This document shows, piece by piece, positions 1-9,444 of a DNA stretch of 64,000 nt (position 1 is the first letter of the stretch; each line of letters begins with the position of its first letter). Both the position numbers and the translations under genes were made by a program. The DNA comes from an uncultured Hymenobacter sp. GTDB taxonomy: Bacteria; Bacteroidota; Bacteroidia; Cytophagales; Hymenobacteraceae. The stretch covers positions 59,043 to 123,042 of the forward strand of contig CAJYPK010000026.1 of the NCBI GenBank assembly GCA_913776615.1, written 5' to 3'. The notes under the pieces are model-generated. The model was not told where the DNA came from. It saw only the letters and a program-made list of their open reading frames with translations, and did no database searches.

Positions 1-120
1 CGCTCGGGCGTGAGTAGATGCGTCGCAAGCGGCCGCCAGATGAGCAGGACGGATGGACGATAAAGCCACGCCTTTTTGAACAGCTACTACTGAGTAGCAG
101 CACACCGGATAGGCAAGAGC

Positions 121-1995
121 TCACTCGCCACTCACTATTTCACCACTCACCATCTCACCACCGACCATCTCATCGAGCGTACTCGTGGCGACCGAGTGAT
201 AATTGGGCCGGGCCAGCCGGTAGATTTTCTGCGCCCGCGCCCGGCCGCCGGGCGTAGCGAGCAGCGCCCGGTAGAGCGGGACCAGAAACTTGCGGCGCCC
301 CACGTGCAGCAGAAAATTTTCGAGTGCCGCCTCGGCCGGGGCATAGCCCGCCCGCAGGGTGAGCGGAAACCAGGCGGCCAGTAGCTCGGCATTGCCCGAG
401 GCGGTAAAACGAAAAGTAGCATCGAGCCGGGCCAGGTCGGTGGCCGTCAGGGTAGGAGGCAGGCCGCGCAGGAAGTGCTCCCATTCCTGGCTGCTCCACT
501 CCTTAGTAATAGGTTGCAAATCGGCGGGCGGGGTACCGGCGACCAGCCGGGCCAGGGCGGCATCTACGGCGGCGAAGCGGGCTGAGCGGGCTACCGGGGC
601 GCCGGGCGGCAGGCCGGGACCATCGAGCCAGGCGGACAAATTGAGCTGGCTGGCCTCGGCGGGTGAGAGTAGCGTCTGGGTAAGGTAGGTGGCGAAGCGG
701 TCGGTATCCATGCTCTGAAACGCGAACCGGGCGAAGTACTCCGTAATAAAGGCGTCGAGGCGCGGGCGCCCCACGAGCCGCTCAATGGTGAGTAGGAGCA
801 GGCAGCCCTTTTCATACGCGATGTCGTTGAGGCCGTCGTCGGGGTCGCGGCCGGCGAGGTGCAGGCGTAAGTGCGTCGCCGGGCTATCCGCTCCCAGCTC
901 CTCTATAGTATGGCGGAGGTCAGCCTCCCCCAGCACCTGCAACATTTCGGCGTACGCCCGGCCGTATAGTTGCTCCATAATGCGGCGCTCGAAATAAACC
1001 GTGAAGCCCTCGTTGAGCCAGAAATCATTCCAGGTTGCATTTGTAACCAAGTTGCCGCTCCACGAGTGCGCCAGCTCGTGGGCTACCAAGCTCGTCAAAC
1101 TGCGGTCGCCGGTTATAATTGTAGGTGTAACAAATGTGAGACAAGGGTTTTCCATGCCGCCAAATGGAAAGCTGTTCGGAAGTGTTAACAAATCGTATCT
1201 ACTCCAGCGATATGGTCCATACAATTGTTCGGAAGCGGCAATCATGCGTTCCAATTCTGTAAACTCATGGGCGGCTTGGGGCAGCGTGGCTGGCTCCGCG
1301 TAAACGCCGGCGCGCTCGCTTATCGAAGCAAAATCGAGCCGGCCCACGGCCAGCGCCAGCAGGTAGGCGGGCACTGGCTGCGGCTGCCGAAAATGGTACC
1401 GACCATCGGGCGCGGTAGCCTGCGGGTTTTCGGCGCTCATCAGGGCCAGCAGCTGGCCGCGCTCGGGGCCGAGCACTTCCACCGTAGCTTCGTAGGTGAA
1501 GCGCCGGCCGGGCGAGTCGGGACAAGGCAGCCAGGTGCGCGCCAGGATGGCCTGCGACTGCGTGAACAGAAACGGGTGCTCGCCCGCCGTCTGGGCTGGG
1601 GCCAGCCACTGTAAGGCCGCGGCCCCCGGGCTCGTGGAATAGGCAATACGCACTGCTTGCGTGCCCGCTGGCAGCTCCAGCCGTAGCGCCTGGCCCAAGA
1701 CCGCGTCGGGCGCGCCGAGCGCGCAGGGAAGGGCCGTAATGGCCCCGGCGGTAAAATCGCCATTGTGGCCACCGAGGGCTTCGGCCCGCTCGATGCGCAG
1801 GTCGCGGGTATCGAGCACCAGTGTGGTGGCGGCCAGCAGTGGGGAAGCCAACTGCCAGGTGGCCGAGCCGGCAAGCGTCCGACGGGCAAAATCCACGGCC
1901 AGGTCCAGGCGCAGGTGCGGCAAATCCGGTCCTTGGGCATAGCTGTGCGGGTCGGCGGGTGGGGAGAAATGAGGGAAGTTTGAGGAAGCTATCAT
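121..1995 (-). CDS. M1-family zinc aminopeptidase (leukotriene A4 hydrolase-like)
   Basis: About 624 residues from the ATG at 1995; an ORF continues upstream to 2106, but the extension is Arg/Ala-rich and unlike the family. The zinc site is clear: HELAH at residues 306-310 and the third ligand in WLNEGF at E329, exactly 18 residues later, with the exopeptidase motif GGMENP just before. The N-terminal part is the beta-sandwich of M1 enzymes and the C-terminal part is helical, as in the LTA4H/aminopeptidase B group. Expected role: removal of N-terminal residues from peptides. No convincing signal peptide from the chosen start. The last residues are a small repeat (GGEMVSGEIVSGE), probably from local DNA repetition. 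Divergent from the L,D-transpeptidase. Confidence 0.93.
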   Translation of the reverse strand: MIASSNFPHFSPPADPHSYAQGPDLPHLRLDLAVDFARRTLAGSATWQLASPLLAATTLVLDTRDLRIERAEALGGHNGDFTAGAITALPCALGAPDAVLGQALRLELPAGTQAVRIAYSTSPGAAALQWLAPAQTAGEHPFLFTQSQAILARTWLPCPDSPGRRFTYEATVEVLGPERGQLLALMSAENPQATAPDGRYHFRQPQPVPAYLLALAVGRLDFASISERAGVYAEPATLPQAAHEFTELERMIAASEQLYGPYRWSRYDLLTLPNSFPFGGMENPCLTFVTPTIITGDRSLTSLVAHELAHSWSGNLVTNATWNDFWLNEGFTVYFERRIMEQLYGRAYAEMLQVLGEADLRHTIEELGADSPATHLRLHLAGRDPDDGLNDIAYEKGCLLLLTIERLVGRPRLDAFITEYFARFAFQSMDTDRFATYLTQTLLSPAEASQLNLSAWLDGPGLPPGAPVARSARFAAVDAALARLVAGTPPADLQPITKEWSSQEWEHFLRGLPPTLTATDLARLDATFRFTASGNAELLAAWFPLTLRAGYAPAEAALENFLLHVGRRKFLVPLYRALLATPGGRARAQKIYRLARPNYHSVATSTLDEMVGGEMVSGEIVSGE

Positions 1996-2307
1996 GTAAG
2001 CAAAAAAAGTATAAATAAGCGCGGCTAGCTTTAGTGGCCTGGCGCGTGTGGCCAGCGGTCGGGCAGGTTCCGCCCGCCCTGGCCACCGGCCGAACCGGGC
2101 CGGCAAAAAGTACGGTGAGTAGCGGGGCTCGGCTGCGGAGAGTTGTTATCTTTCGGTGCGTTATTTGCGTTGGCGTAGTGCGGCCCGGTACAACCTGCCG
2201 GGTAGCTGCTCAGTAAAACGAGTACATTCTTCGCCACCCTGGCGCGGCATTTTAGGCCGGCTGGCTCTGCTCAGTTGGCTGCCCGCCGCGTCGCTTTTCT
2301 CTTTCCG

Positions 2308-4065
2308 ATGCGCTCTAAGCTTCGACTTCATTTCCTCACGCTCGCCCTTTTCCTGGGGCTGCTTGGCTTGCCCGGCCTGCTGGTTTCGTGCAACAGCCAG
2401 GGCGACCAGAAAAACGACCAGGCCAGTTCTAAAACCGGCACCCCGACCACGGCCGACGCCAGCGGCCCCGAGCCGCGCCTCGACAGCGTGTACGTCATCC
2501 GGGCCATGCAAGCCGACGCTCGCTTCAAGGCGCAGGAGCGCTGGGCGCGTAAATTTTACCGCGAGCGGCAGTTTCGGCTGGGCTGGTTCCGGCAGCATCA
2601 ACTCGTGCCGCAGGCCACTACCTTTTTATCGGTAGTAGCTAAAGCAAAGGATGATGGCCTTGACCCTAAGCGGTATGATACCAAGCAGATAAAAGATATG
2701 ATAGCCGAGCTGGGCAGCGTCGGCCAGGACACTGCGCGCCGTAACGCGCTGGAACGCAAGCTCGACGTGGCCCTGTCGGGCAGCTACTTTGCCTGGGCTT
2801 CGGACTACTACCGGGGGGTAGCCAACCCCCGCGATACCAAGAACGAGGCTTGGAAAGTTAAGCGCAATAAAATCAAGCTCGACCGAGCGCTGATGACCAT
2901 TTTGCGGGAGCGCGAGAGTACCTATCCGTACTACGACTTTGCCCCGCTGCACCCCGAATACGACCACCTGAAGAAGGCGCTGGCATTGCTGCGCGCCCGA
3001 GAGGCAGCCGGTGGCTGGCCCACGCTGCCCGCTACCACGCACCTCAAGCCCGGCGACAATCTGCCCGTGGTGGCGCTGCTGCGCCAGCGGCTGCTGGGTG
3101 GCGAGGCTACCGGCCAGTCCCCGGCCGCGGTGGCTGCCAATGCCACGCCCGTCAACAACGTTACCAAGCCTGCCGCGACCACCTACGACGCGGCGCTGGT
3201 GAAAGAAGTGAAAAATTTTCAGCGCGACCTCGGCCTGCCGCAGACCGGCCTGGTGAGCGGCGAAACCCTGCGACAGCTCAACGTGCCCATCCAGGAGCGC
3301 ATCAAGCAGGTTATCCTAAATATGGAGCGCTGGCGCTGGCTGCCCAAGAAATTTGAGCCCGATTACTTGCTCGTCAACATCCCCGAGTATCGGCTGCGGG
3401 TGTACGAGCAGGGCAAGGAAGCCCTCACCATGCGGGTGATTGTGGGCAAGACGCTAACTGCAACACCAGTGTTTTCCGACAAGATGGAGTACGTGGTGCT
3501 GTCGCCCTATTGGAACGTGCCCTACAGCATTATCGACAAGGAGCTGCGCGGCAGGCTGGTGGCCGACCCCCACTATCTCGACCGCCTCGATATGGAAGTG
3601 GTGAAGGGCTACGGCCGTAAAGCGACCGTTATCGACCCCGCTACCATCGACTGGGCCAACGTGACGCAGGCCAATTTCAAATACACCCTGCGCCGCCGGC
3701 CCGGCCCCAAAAACGACCTGGGTGAGGTGAAATTCATCTTCCCCAACTCCAACGACATCTACCTGCACGACACTCCCCACGGCGAGCTGTTCTCGCAAAC
3801 CAAGCGCAGCTTCAGCCACGGCTGCGTGCGCGTGGAAGAGCCCGTGAAGCTGGCCACCTACCTGCTGCGCGACAACCCCAATTGGGACCAGACCGCCATT
3901 GAAGATACCATCGCGCAGCGCCGCGAGAAGTACATTCCCCTCAAGGACAAGCTGCCCGTGTACCTCGTGTACCTCACCGCCTGGGCCGATGCCGATGGCC
4001 ACGCGCACTTCCGCGACGACATCTACGGGCACGATAAAGCCCTCGCGAAAGAGTACTTCAATTAA
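2308..4065 (+). CDS. Murein L,D-transpeptidase (YcbB/LdtD-like), lipoprotein
   Basis: 585 residues from the ATG at 2308; a TTG-started extension to 2275 is possible. The N terminus is a lipoprotein signal with lipobox LVSC (Cys28), so it is likely anchored in the envelope. A scaffold region follows, then a peptidoglycan-binding segment (around 'VKNFQRDLGLPQTGLVSG'), then a YkuD catalytic domain with SHGCVRVEEP; the nucleophile is Cys506. This order matches the large YcbB type, which makes 3-3 cross-links in peptidoglycan. A rho-independent terminator lies about 50 bp downstream, so it is probably transcribed alone. Confidence 0.93.
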   Translation: MRSKLRLHFLTLALFLGLLGLPGLLVSCNSQGDQKNDQASSKTGTPTTADASGPEPRLDSVYVIRAMQADARFKAQERWARKFYRERQFRLGWFRQHQLVPQATTFLSVVAKAKDDGLDPKRYDTKQIKDMIAELGSVGQDTARRNALERKLDVALSGSYFAWASDYYRGVANPRDTKNEAWKVKRNKIKLDRALMTILRERESTYPYYDFAPLHPEYDHLKKALALLRAREAAGGWPTLPATTHLKPGDNLPVVALLRQRLLGGEATGQSPAAVAANATPVNNVTKPAATTYDAALVKEVKNFQRDLGLPQTGLVSGETLRQLNVPIQERIKQVILNMERWRWLPKKFEPDYLLVNIPEYRLRVYEQGKEALTMRVIVGKTLTATPVFSDKMEYVVLSPYWNVPYSIIDKELRGRLVADPHYLDRLDMEVVKGYGRKATVIDPATIDWANVTQANFKYTLRRRPGPKNDLGEVKFIFPNSNDIYLHDTPHGELFSQTKRSFSHGCVRVEEPVKLATYLLRDNPNWDQTAIEDTIAQRREKYIPLKDKLPVYLVYLTAWADADGHAHFRDDIYGHDKALAKEYFN

Positions 4066-4115
4066 TCCTTGAAGCCTGGTCGCCGCTAGCAGCGGCACAG
4101 CTCAGCTTTCAGTTA

Positions 4116-4148
4116 GCCCCGCTATGATGCTCATAGCGGGGCTTTTTT
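4116..4148 (+). terminator. Rho-independent terminator after the L,D-transpeptidase
   Basis: A perfect 12-bp stem (4116-4127 with 4131-4142), 3-nt loop, then six T. Confidence 0.9.
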
Positions 4149-4385
4149 GTGCGCAAGAAGTTCAGTGTACATTTGGTATAATGCAGGTTGAAACATGATT
4201 ATTATACAATTGTATCGGCACCGGTTGTGGTGATGGTACAGCCAGCATTTATGCGATTTACGCATGTAATTACAAATGGAATTTTTGATTCCCATCACAA
4301 TTGTTTAGAAGTGAATTTCACAGAGTTTACATGAGGGCTGAAATTTTATTTTTAAACAGGCGTGGAAAACTGTGAGATGGTGTCT

Positions 4386-4393
4386 TACATTTG
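4386..4393 (+). promoter_or_regulatory. TAnnTTTG promoter element of the Xre-type regulator
   Basis: TACATTTG matches the Bacteroidota -7 consensus and lies 18 nt before the ATG at 4412. A TATAAT-like string follows. The same pair (TACATTTG, then TATAAT) also occurs at 4168-4184, so it may be a second promoter or a repeated operator. No clear -33 TTG is seen. Confidence 0.5.
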
Positions 4394-4411
4394 TGCTATA
4401 ATAGGCTTTCT

Positions 4412-5260
4412 ATGGTAACGCGCATCCGGCAGCTGCTCGAGCAAAAACAACTTAGTCCTACGCAGTTTGCCGATGCTATCGGGGTGGGCCGGCCCGTAAT
4501 GAGCCATATCCTGAGCGAGCGCAATAAACCCAGCCTGGAGGTAGTGCAGCGCATTATCGAAGCCTTTCCCGACGTATCTATGCCGTGGCTGCTGAAGGGC
4601 GTGGGAGAAATGCTGGAAAGCGACAACAAGCCTCGCCCCGCAGAGAATGCCCCAGCCGCTCCGGCAAAGGCGGAGGCACCCGCGCCCGCTGTCGCTACCC
4701 CCGCCGAGCCCGCCGCCTTACCTACCGAGCTGCCGGCCCCTGCGTTTTCGCCGCTTCCAACGCTCGTTGCTCCAGTAGCTGCGACAATGCCCGAGCCCGC
4801 ATTTGATACCAAGGAAAAGCAGCCTGAAACCACGCTGGTAGCTCCCTCAGCAGCTCCGGCTCCCACGATAGCCTCAGCCCCAGCGGTGGCATCGGGGCAG
4901 CAAGAGCCTTTGCGCGCGCCGGCCGCCCCCGCACCCAAGCCGTTCACCGCCTCCCGCTTCGTGCGCCCGAATGCTCCAGCGGCGGCCGTAACGCCGCCGG
5001 CTGCCCCGCCGACGCCCGCAGTAGCCCTGACCCCACCAGCTAGCCTGCCCGCACCAACGCCCGTCGCTCCCGCACCGTTTGTGCCGGCGGCGTCGCCTGC
5101 TACGGCAGCCCCGGCCGCGCCGGCAGCCTCGTCTGCTTTGGCCAGTGCATCCGCCGAGGCGAGCTTGCTGCCGTTTCTAAACGACTCTGGGAAGGCGATT
5201 CGCCGCATTGTTATCTTTTATCGGGATGGCTCCTTTGCCGACTACCAGCCCGAGCAATGA
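4412..5260 (+). CDS. Xre-family DNA-binding protein with long Ala/Pro-rich tail
   Basis: 282 residues from the ATG at 4412 (an in-frame TTG lies 21 nt upstream). Residues 1-65 are a helix-turn-helix of the Xre/Cro type ('LSPTQFADAIGVGRPVMSHI'). Residues about 70-250 are low-complexity Ala/Pro and look disordered. The last 30 residues form a compact conserved-looking tail ending FYRDGSFADYQPEQ. Likely a transcription regulator; target unknown. The tail might be an interaction peptide. The 346-bp upstream gap is AT-rich with repeated TACATTTG/TATAAT strings that could be autoregulatory sites. Confidence 0.85.
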   Translation: MVTRIRQLLEQKQLSPTQFADAIGVGRPVMSHILSERNKPSLEVVQRIIEAFPDVSMPWLLKGVGEMLESDNKPRPAENAPAAPAKAEAPAPAVATPAEPAALPTELPAPAFSPLPTLVAPVAATMPEPAFDTKEKQPETTLVAPSAAPAPTIASAPAVASGQQEPLRAPAAPAPKPFTASRFVRPNAPAAAVTPPAAPPTPAVALTPPASLPAPTPVAPAPFVPAASPATAAPAAPAASSALASASAEASLLPFLNDSGKAIRRIVIFYRDGSFADYQPEQ

Positions 5261-6132
5261 GGGCCGGTTCCTGGTAATGCAGCTAGCTAATGACTCAGGG
5301 ATGCTTCTGTATTTTTAGCAGGAGCCTGTAAAGCCCCAGGCGGCTAGCCTAAATGCTGAATTTTTTGGGACTAATAGAGCTAGCGTTGGCCAGAATGCCC
5401 CGCGCCGCACTACCTTGCTGACGAACGCCGCCAAGCTAAAGGATTTTGCCAGCGTCCTTATAGGAGGAGTCCAACTTTACTGACTGTGCTACCAGGCCTT
5501 TCGTTGGGGTAAAAGGAGGCATGCTTATGATTTATGACGCTGACCATATTGTCCAGTTATTTATGATTTTAGTTCAATCATTTTCTGGCGGTTCATGCAA
5601 TCATGTCTTATGAGTATTTGTCGATTATAAAATACTGACAGTCAATAGTTTGCAAGGTTGGGGTTAAGTCTTTGCTATAAGATTTTTTTGAAGGTAAAAA
5701 CGATCGGTAGTTATTTTTTTAATCCAAGAGGGAATGAGTGCTTTTGGCTGTTCAGCGCCCAAGCGGGATTGCTAAGCAAGTTGCCAGGCGCTATCCTGGC
5801 AAAAAGTCAATCACGCTGTGCTAAGCGCATGACTCAATGACCCGGCCACTAAGAGGGTAATCAGGGAGTACAAAGTGTTTTTTGCGTTAAATACGGGCTT
5901 TTCGGCTTAGCTAGTGGCACTGGCTTTCGGGCGGGAGGAGGAAGGCAAAAAAATTTAGGAGGGAAAGACGGAAATAGCATGAGAAACGCCTCCTTACCAC
6001 CGCTTATCAAATGTAAATCCAGCTTGGAGGGGACCTTGATAAGCCTTCTCAACAAGATGCGCCCGGGTCAGGAAGGTTACCTGGCTGAGAAAATATGCGG
6101 TGGGTAGCTTTCAGCTTTAGGCTGCCGGGCCT
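5261..6132. other. Gene-poor gap of about 0.9 kb
   Basis: No ORF here has the look of a gene: the two short ones (5658-5840 plus, 5861-6055 minus) lack family features and normal composition. The DNA is more AT-rich than the neighbouring genes. No clear repeat, RNA gene or terminator was recognised. Confidence 0.5.
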
Positions 6133-6140
6133 TACCTTCG
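6133..6140 (+). promoter_or_regulatory. Probable -7 element of the small lipoprotein
   Basis: TACCTTCG differs from TAnnTTTG at one base and ends 4 nt before the ATG at 6145. Transcription would begin at or near the start codon. Confidence 0.4.
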
Positions 6141-6144
6141 CGGC

Positions 6145-6321
6145 ATGAAAAGCTTGCGCACCTACTCCCTGCTGCTGGCCGCCAGCGCGGCCCTGTTTCT
6201 GACCGCTGCCTGCTCCACGGCCCCCGACGCGGAGAAAGACCCTAGCGCCGATGCGGCCTACAAGCGGGCCCACCGCACCGAAGGCTACCGCGAAGCCCAG
6301 CGTAGCAACGTCACCTACTAA
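6145..6321 (+). CDS. Small lipoprotein, function unknown
   Basis: 58 residues, below usual ORF cut-offs. The first 22 residues are a textbook lipoprotein signal with lipobox LTAAC (Cys23); the mature part is short, charged and hydrophilic (ends EAQRSNVTY). Codon choice and GC match neighbouring genes. A -7-like element lies directly in front and a very strong hairpin follows at 6364-6412. No family recognised. Confidence 0.75.
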   Translation: MKSLRTYSLLLAASAALFLTAACSTAPDAEKDPSADAAYKRAHRTEGYREAQRSNVTY

Positions 6322-6363
6322 TCACCGCCGCGCTGACCCGCTGTCAGCGTAGCCTAACCGAAA

Positions 6364-6412
6364 CAAGCCAAAGCCCCGGCTCCGCACACTGCGGAGCCGG
6401 GGCTTTGGCTTG
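6364..6412. terminator. Strong hairpin between convergent genes
   Basis: A perfect 23-bp GC-rich stem (6364-6386 with 6390-6412) and a 3-nt loop. No long T-run follows on either strand, but its place between two converging genes fits a bidirectional terminator. Confidence 0.75.
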
Positions 6413-6433
6413 TAGGGGGAGTCGTGATAGAAG

Positions 6434-6898
6434 CTAGCTCACTAGGGCCAGTTCGGGTACGGCGGGCAGGGTGGCGAGCAACTGCTGCTCCAAAAGGTCG
6501 GCCCAGGTGCGGAGGTACAGCACCACGTCATCGCGCTGGTTGTGGCGTAAGGCGTTGCGGCGTTCAAACGGGATGGCTCGCCGTACGGCCGGGTCACCGA
6601 GCTTTTCAAGGTTGGTGAGGTCCTGGCGGGAAAAGCCCATGGCCAGCATCTCGTCGATGGTCTGGTCGAAGGGCAGGCCGCTGGTGGGGCAGTAATCGAC
6701 GAGCTGGCGCTCCCAGTCGCCGTAGCGTTGCAGGGCCTGGGTGTGAATTTCGGCCTTGGTAAGGCGCGTGATAGTTTGGGCCAGGTGGCCGCAGTTGCAG
6801 CTACCCATGTGGCCCCACTGGTACGGGGCCTCGGTGGCCAGGCGGCGCGCCGTGTCGCGCAGGGCCTGAATGAGCGGAAGGGAAACGCGGGAAGTCAT
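6434..6898 (-). CDS. Conserved-looking hypothetical protein
   Basis: 154 residues from the ATG at 6898; the ORF continues to 6979 but the extension looks unlike a protein start. Soluble and mostly helical, with a Cys-rich stretch 'GHMGSCNCGHLAQ' and a conserved-looking 'ERRNALRHNQRDDVVLYL'. The two close Cys and His residues might bind metal. No family recognised. It sits between two terminators and so is a single-gene unit. Confidence 0.7.
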   Translation of the reverse strand: MTSRVSLPLIQALRDTARRLATEAPYQWGHMGSCNCGHLAQTITRLTKAEIHTQALQRYGDWERQLVDYCPTSGLPFDQTIDEMLAMGFSRQDLTNLEKLGDPAVRRAIPFERRNALRHNQRDDVVLYLRTWADLLEQQLLATLPAVPELALVS

Positions 6899-6985
6899 AC
6901 TAGCAAGCCAGGAAAACTGCGTTAAAGTAAAGGCCGGGAGCCAGTAGAAGAAGGCTTCTCGCGGGCTTTTTGTTTCCAACCGCCT

Positions 6986-7025
6986 AAAAAAACAGTCGCC
7001 GGACTCGGGTAGAGTCCGGCGACTG
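6986..7025 (-). terminator. Rho-independent terminator of the DEAD-box helicase
   Basis: On the minus strand: a perfect 14-bp stem (7012-7025 with 6993-7006), 5-nt loop, then seven T (A-run at 6986-6992). Confidence 0.9.
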
Positions 7026-7061
7026 CCGCTGTGCTAGCTAAAGCCTAGTGGGCTACTGGCC

Positions 7062-8510
7062 TTACTGTGGGCGGCGATTACCGCCACCGTTGCCCCCGCG
7101 GCCCGCCTGGAAGGGCCGGCCGGAACGCTGCCCACCGCCGGCGGGGCGTCCGCCCCCGGCGGTGGCTGTCCGCTCCCCGCTGCCCGCCGGCTGGGGCCGG
7201 CCGCCGCGCCCGCCGCCCGGGCTGGCGCTACCAGCGCGTGGTGCCCCGCCGCGGCCCTGGCCGTTGCCCCCGCGTCCGTCGCGGGGCGGGCGCCCCGCCG
7301 GGCCCTTGGGCCGGATAATGCGCTCGCTACCGTGCAGCAGCACCGGTGCCACGCTGGCGGTGGTATAGGGATGCTCCTTGTCTACGTCAATCTGCTTGCG
7401 GATAAGCTTCTGAATATCTTGCAGATAAGCGCGCTCTTCTTCCTCTACAAATGTAAATGCCGTGCCAAAAGCCCCGGCGCGGCCCGTGCGGCCGATGCGG
7501 TGCACGTAGGTTTCGGGCTCGTTGGGTACTTCGTAGTTGATAACGTGGGTCAACTCGTCCACGTCGATGCCGCGGGCGGCGATGTCGGTAGCCACGAGCA
7601 CGCGGGTAGTGCCGGCCTTGAAATTGCTGAGCGCCCGCTGGCGGTGGTTCTGGCTCTTGTTGCCGTGAATAGCCTCGGCCGTAATCTGGGCCTTTTCCAG
7701 CGTCTCCGTCACTTTATTAGCCCCGTGCTTGGTGCGGGTGAAGACTAGCACCCGCTTGATGGCGGGGTCTTTGAGCACGTGACGCAGCAGGGCGGGCTTG
7801 TCGGTTTTATCAACCAGGAATACCGACTGCGTGACCGTATCGGCCGTGCTCGATACGGGCGTCACGGCCACCTGCACGGGGTTGGGGCGCAGGATGGTGG
7901 CCGACAGGTCCTTGATGGCCTGCGGCATGGTGGCCGAGAAAAACAAGCTCTGGCGGCTGGCCGGCAGCTTGGGCAGGATGCGCTTGATGTCGTGAATGAA
8001 GCCCATGTCGAGCATACGGTCGGCCTCGTCGAGTACGAATACTTCGAGGTGCTGCAAGTTGACGTAGCCCTGGTTCATCAAATCGAGCAGGCGGCCGGGC
8101 GTGGCAACCAGAATTTCGACGCCGCGCTGCAAGGCCTGCACCTGCGGGTTCTGGCCCACGCCACCGAAGATGACGGTGGAGCGCAGCTGCGGCAGGTGGC
8201 GGCCGTAGGCCTTAAAGCTCTCCCCAATCTGGATGGCGAGCTCGCGGGTGGGCGTGAGCACGAGGCAGCGCACGCGGCCCCGGGGGCCGTGCCCGGTTTT
8301 CTGGGTCTGGGCCGTCTGGTGCAGAATCTGGAGAATCGGCACCGAGAAGGCGGCCGTTTTGCCGGTGCCCGTCTGGGCCACGCCCAGCAGGTCGTGCCCT
8401 TCGAGCACCTGCGGAATGGCTTGCTGCTGAATGGGCGTGGGGGTAGAGTAGCCTTCTTCGCTCAAGGCGCGCAGAATAGGCTCAATCAGGTTGAGGTCGT
8501 TGAAAGTCAT
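7062..8510 (-). CDS. rhlE: DEAD-box ATP-dependent RNA helicase, RhlE-like
   Basis: 482 residues from the ATG at 8510. All core motifs are visible: Q motif, Walker A AQTGTGKT (45-52), DEAD (VLDEADRMLDMGF), SAT, and HRIGRTGRAG in the second RecA domain. The C-terminal ~95 residues are Gly/Arg-rich, an RNA-binding tail seen in RhlE-type helicases of this phylum. Expected role: RNA duplex unwinding in ribosome assembly or cold adaptation. Divergent from the Nudix gene, with its own terminator. Confidence 0.93.
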   Translation of the reverse strand: MTFNDLNLIEPILRALSEEGYSTPTPIQQQAIPQVLEGHDLLGVAQTGTGKTAAFSVPILQILHQTAQTQKTGHGPRGRVRCLVLTPTRELAIQIGESFKAYGRHLPQLRSTVIFGGVGQNPQVQALQRGVEILVATPGRLLDLMNQGYVNLQHLEVFVLDEADRMLDMGFIHDIKRILPKLPASRQSLFFSATMPQAIKDLSATILRPNPVQVAVTPVSSTADTVTQSVFLVDKTDKPALLRHVLKDPAIKRVLVFTRTKHGANKVTETLEKAQITAEAIHGNKSQNHRQRALSNFKAGTTRVLVATDIAARGIDVDELTHVINYEVPNEPETYVHRIGRTGRAGAFGTAFTFVEEEERAYLQDIQKLIRKQIDVDKEHPYTTASVAPVLLHGSERIIRPKGPAGRPPRDGRGGNGQGRGGAPRAGSASPGGGRGGRPQPAGSGERTATAGGGRPAGGGQRSGRPFQAGRGGNGGGNRRPQ

Positions 8511-8718
8511 GAAGGTGGGAGCCACCCGCCCGGTGGGGAGTGGCCGGGGCGGAGGCCATCGGCTGCCTGCGCAAGTACTGGGAGAATGGAAGGGAAAAAC
8601 CCGCGCCTCACGCACAAACCACGATGCGGCGGGCCAGCGGCCGTATACTTACGGCGGGCAGCCAGTCCGATTGTCGAGCTGCCTTCGGCGGCAAAGGTAC
8701 CGCTTAAATCCCCAAGCT

Positions 8719-9237
8719 ATGCAGATAGTTCACCGCACCCGGGCCTACGACGGCCATTTTAAACTCAACAAGCTCACGCTTAAAACCCAGCAGGGCGAGG
8801 AATTGCCCCGCGAGCAGTTTGCTCCTGGTCACGCCGTGGCCGCCCTCGTCTTCGATACCCGGCAGCAGCACTACGTATTTACCCGGCAGTACCGGGTAGG
8901 GGCCGAGCGCGAGCTGCTCGAAATTGCGGCCGGTATGATAGACAAGGGCGAAAGCCCCGAAACCGCCGTGCGCCGCGAAATTCAGGAAGAGCTGGGCTAC
9001 GACATCGACCAGCTCACCGAGATTGTGACCATGTGGCCCTCGCCCGGCACCAGCGCCGAAACCATCGCCGTGTACTACGCCGAGGTGAGCCACCAAACCG
9101 GTCCCGGCGGCGGGCTGGCCGCCGAGCACGAGCAGATAGAACTCGTGCGCCTCACGCGGGAGGAGTTGGCTCAGGAAAAGATCCAGGATGCCAAAACGCT
9201 GCTGGCTGTGCAGTGGGCGCAGCTTTTTAAATTATGA
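8719..9237 (+). CDS. Nudix hydrolase, ADP-ribose pyrophosphatase-like
   Basis: 172 residues from the ATG at 8719. The Nudix box is perfect: G72-x5-E-x7-REIQEELG. The N-terminal domain before the box and the Pro after it ('MWPSPGTSAE') fit the ADP-ribose/nucleoside-diphosphate-sugar pyrophosphatases rather than MutT. Expected to hydrolyse ADP-ribose-like substrates in the cytoplasm. Confidence 0.9.
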   Translation: MQIVHRTRAYDGHFKLNKLTLKTQQGEELPREQFAPGHAVAALVFDTRQQHYVFTRQYRVGAERELLEIAAGMIDKGESPETAVRREIQEELGYDIDQLTEIVTMWPSPGTSAETIAVYYAEVSHQTGPGGGLAAEHEQIELVRLTREELAQEKIQDAKTLLAVQWAQLFKL

Positions 9238-9295
9238 GTTAGAAGTTATGAGTTATGAATTGAGATCACTCATAACCTAACAACCCGGCACATAC

Positions 9296-9385
9296 TGTCA
9301 TGCTGAGCCTGCCGAAGCATCTCGCTCGCTTCGTTGGATCGCTCGGACGAGGCGGGCGAGATGCTTCGGCAGGCTCAGCATGACA
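9296..9385. repeat. Palindromic element, family A (TGCTGAGC...GAAGCATCT)
   Basis: 34-nt arms (9296-9329 with 9352-9385), one mismatch. The core is shared with copies at 14094, 18137 (half), 22270, 28201, 38640 (half) and 42013. Confidence 0.9.
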
Positions 9386-9444
9386 ACTGTTTATAAAAAT
9401 GACTTTCCGGAGATTGTCACTTCCTGACTGTACTAATTGCCTAA

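Noticed and set aside
4396..5208. Ala/Gly-rich antisense ORF over the Xre-type gene
   Set aside because: It arises from the Ala/Pro repeats of the real gene read on the other strand.
5658..5840. 60-residue ORF in the AT-rich gap
   Set aside because: No signal, domain or promoter, and typical of random ORFs in AT-rich DNA.
7779..8762. 327-residue ORF antisense to the helicase
   Set aside because: The opposite strand encodes all DEAD-box motifs; this frame has no recognisable domain.
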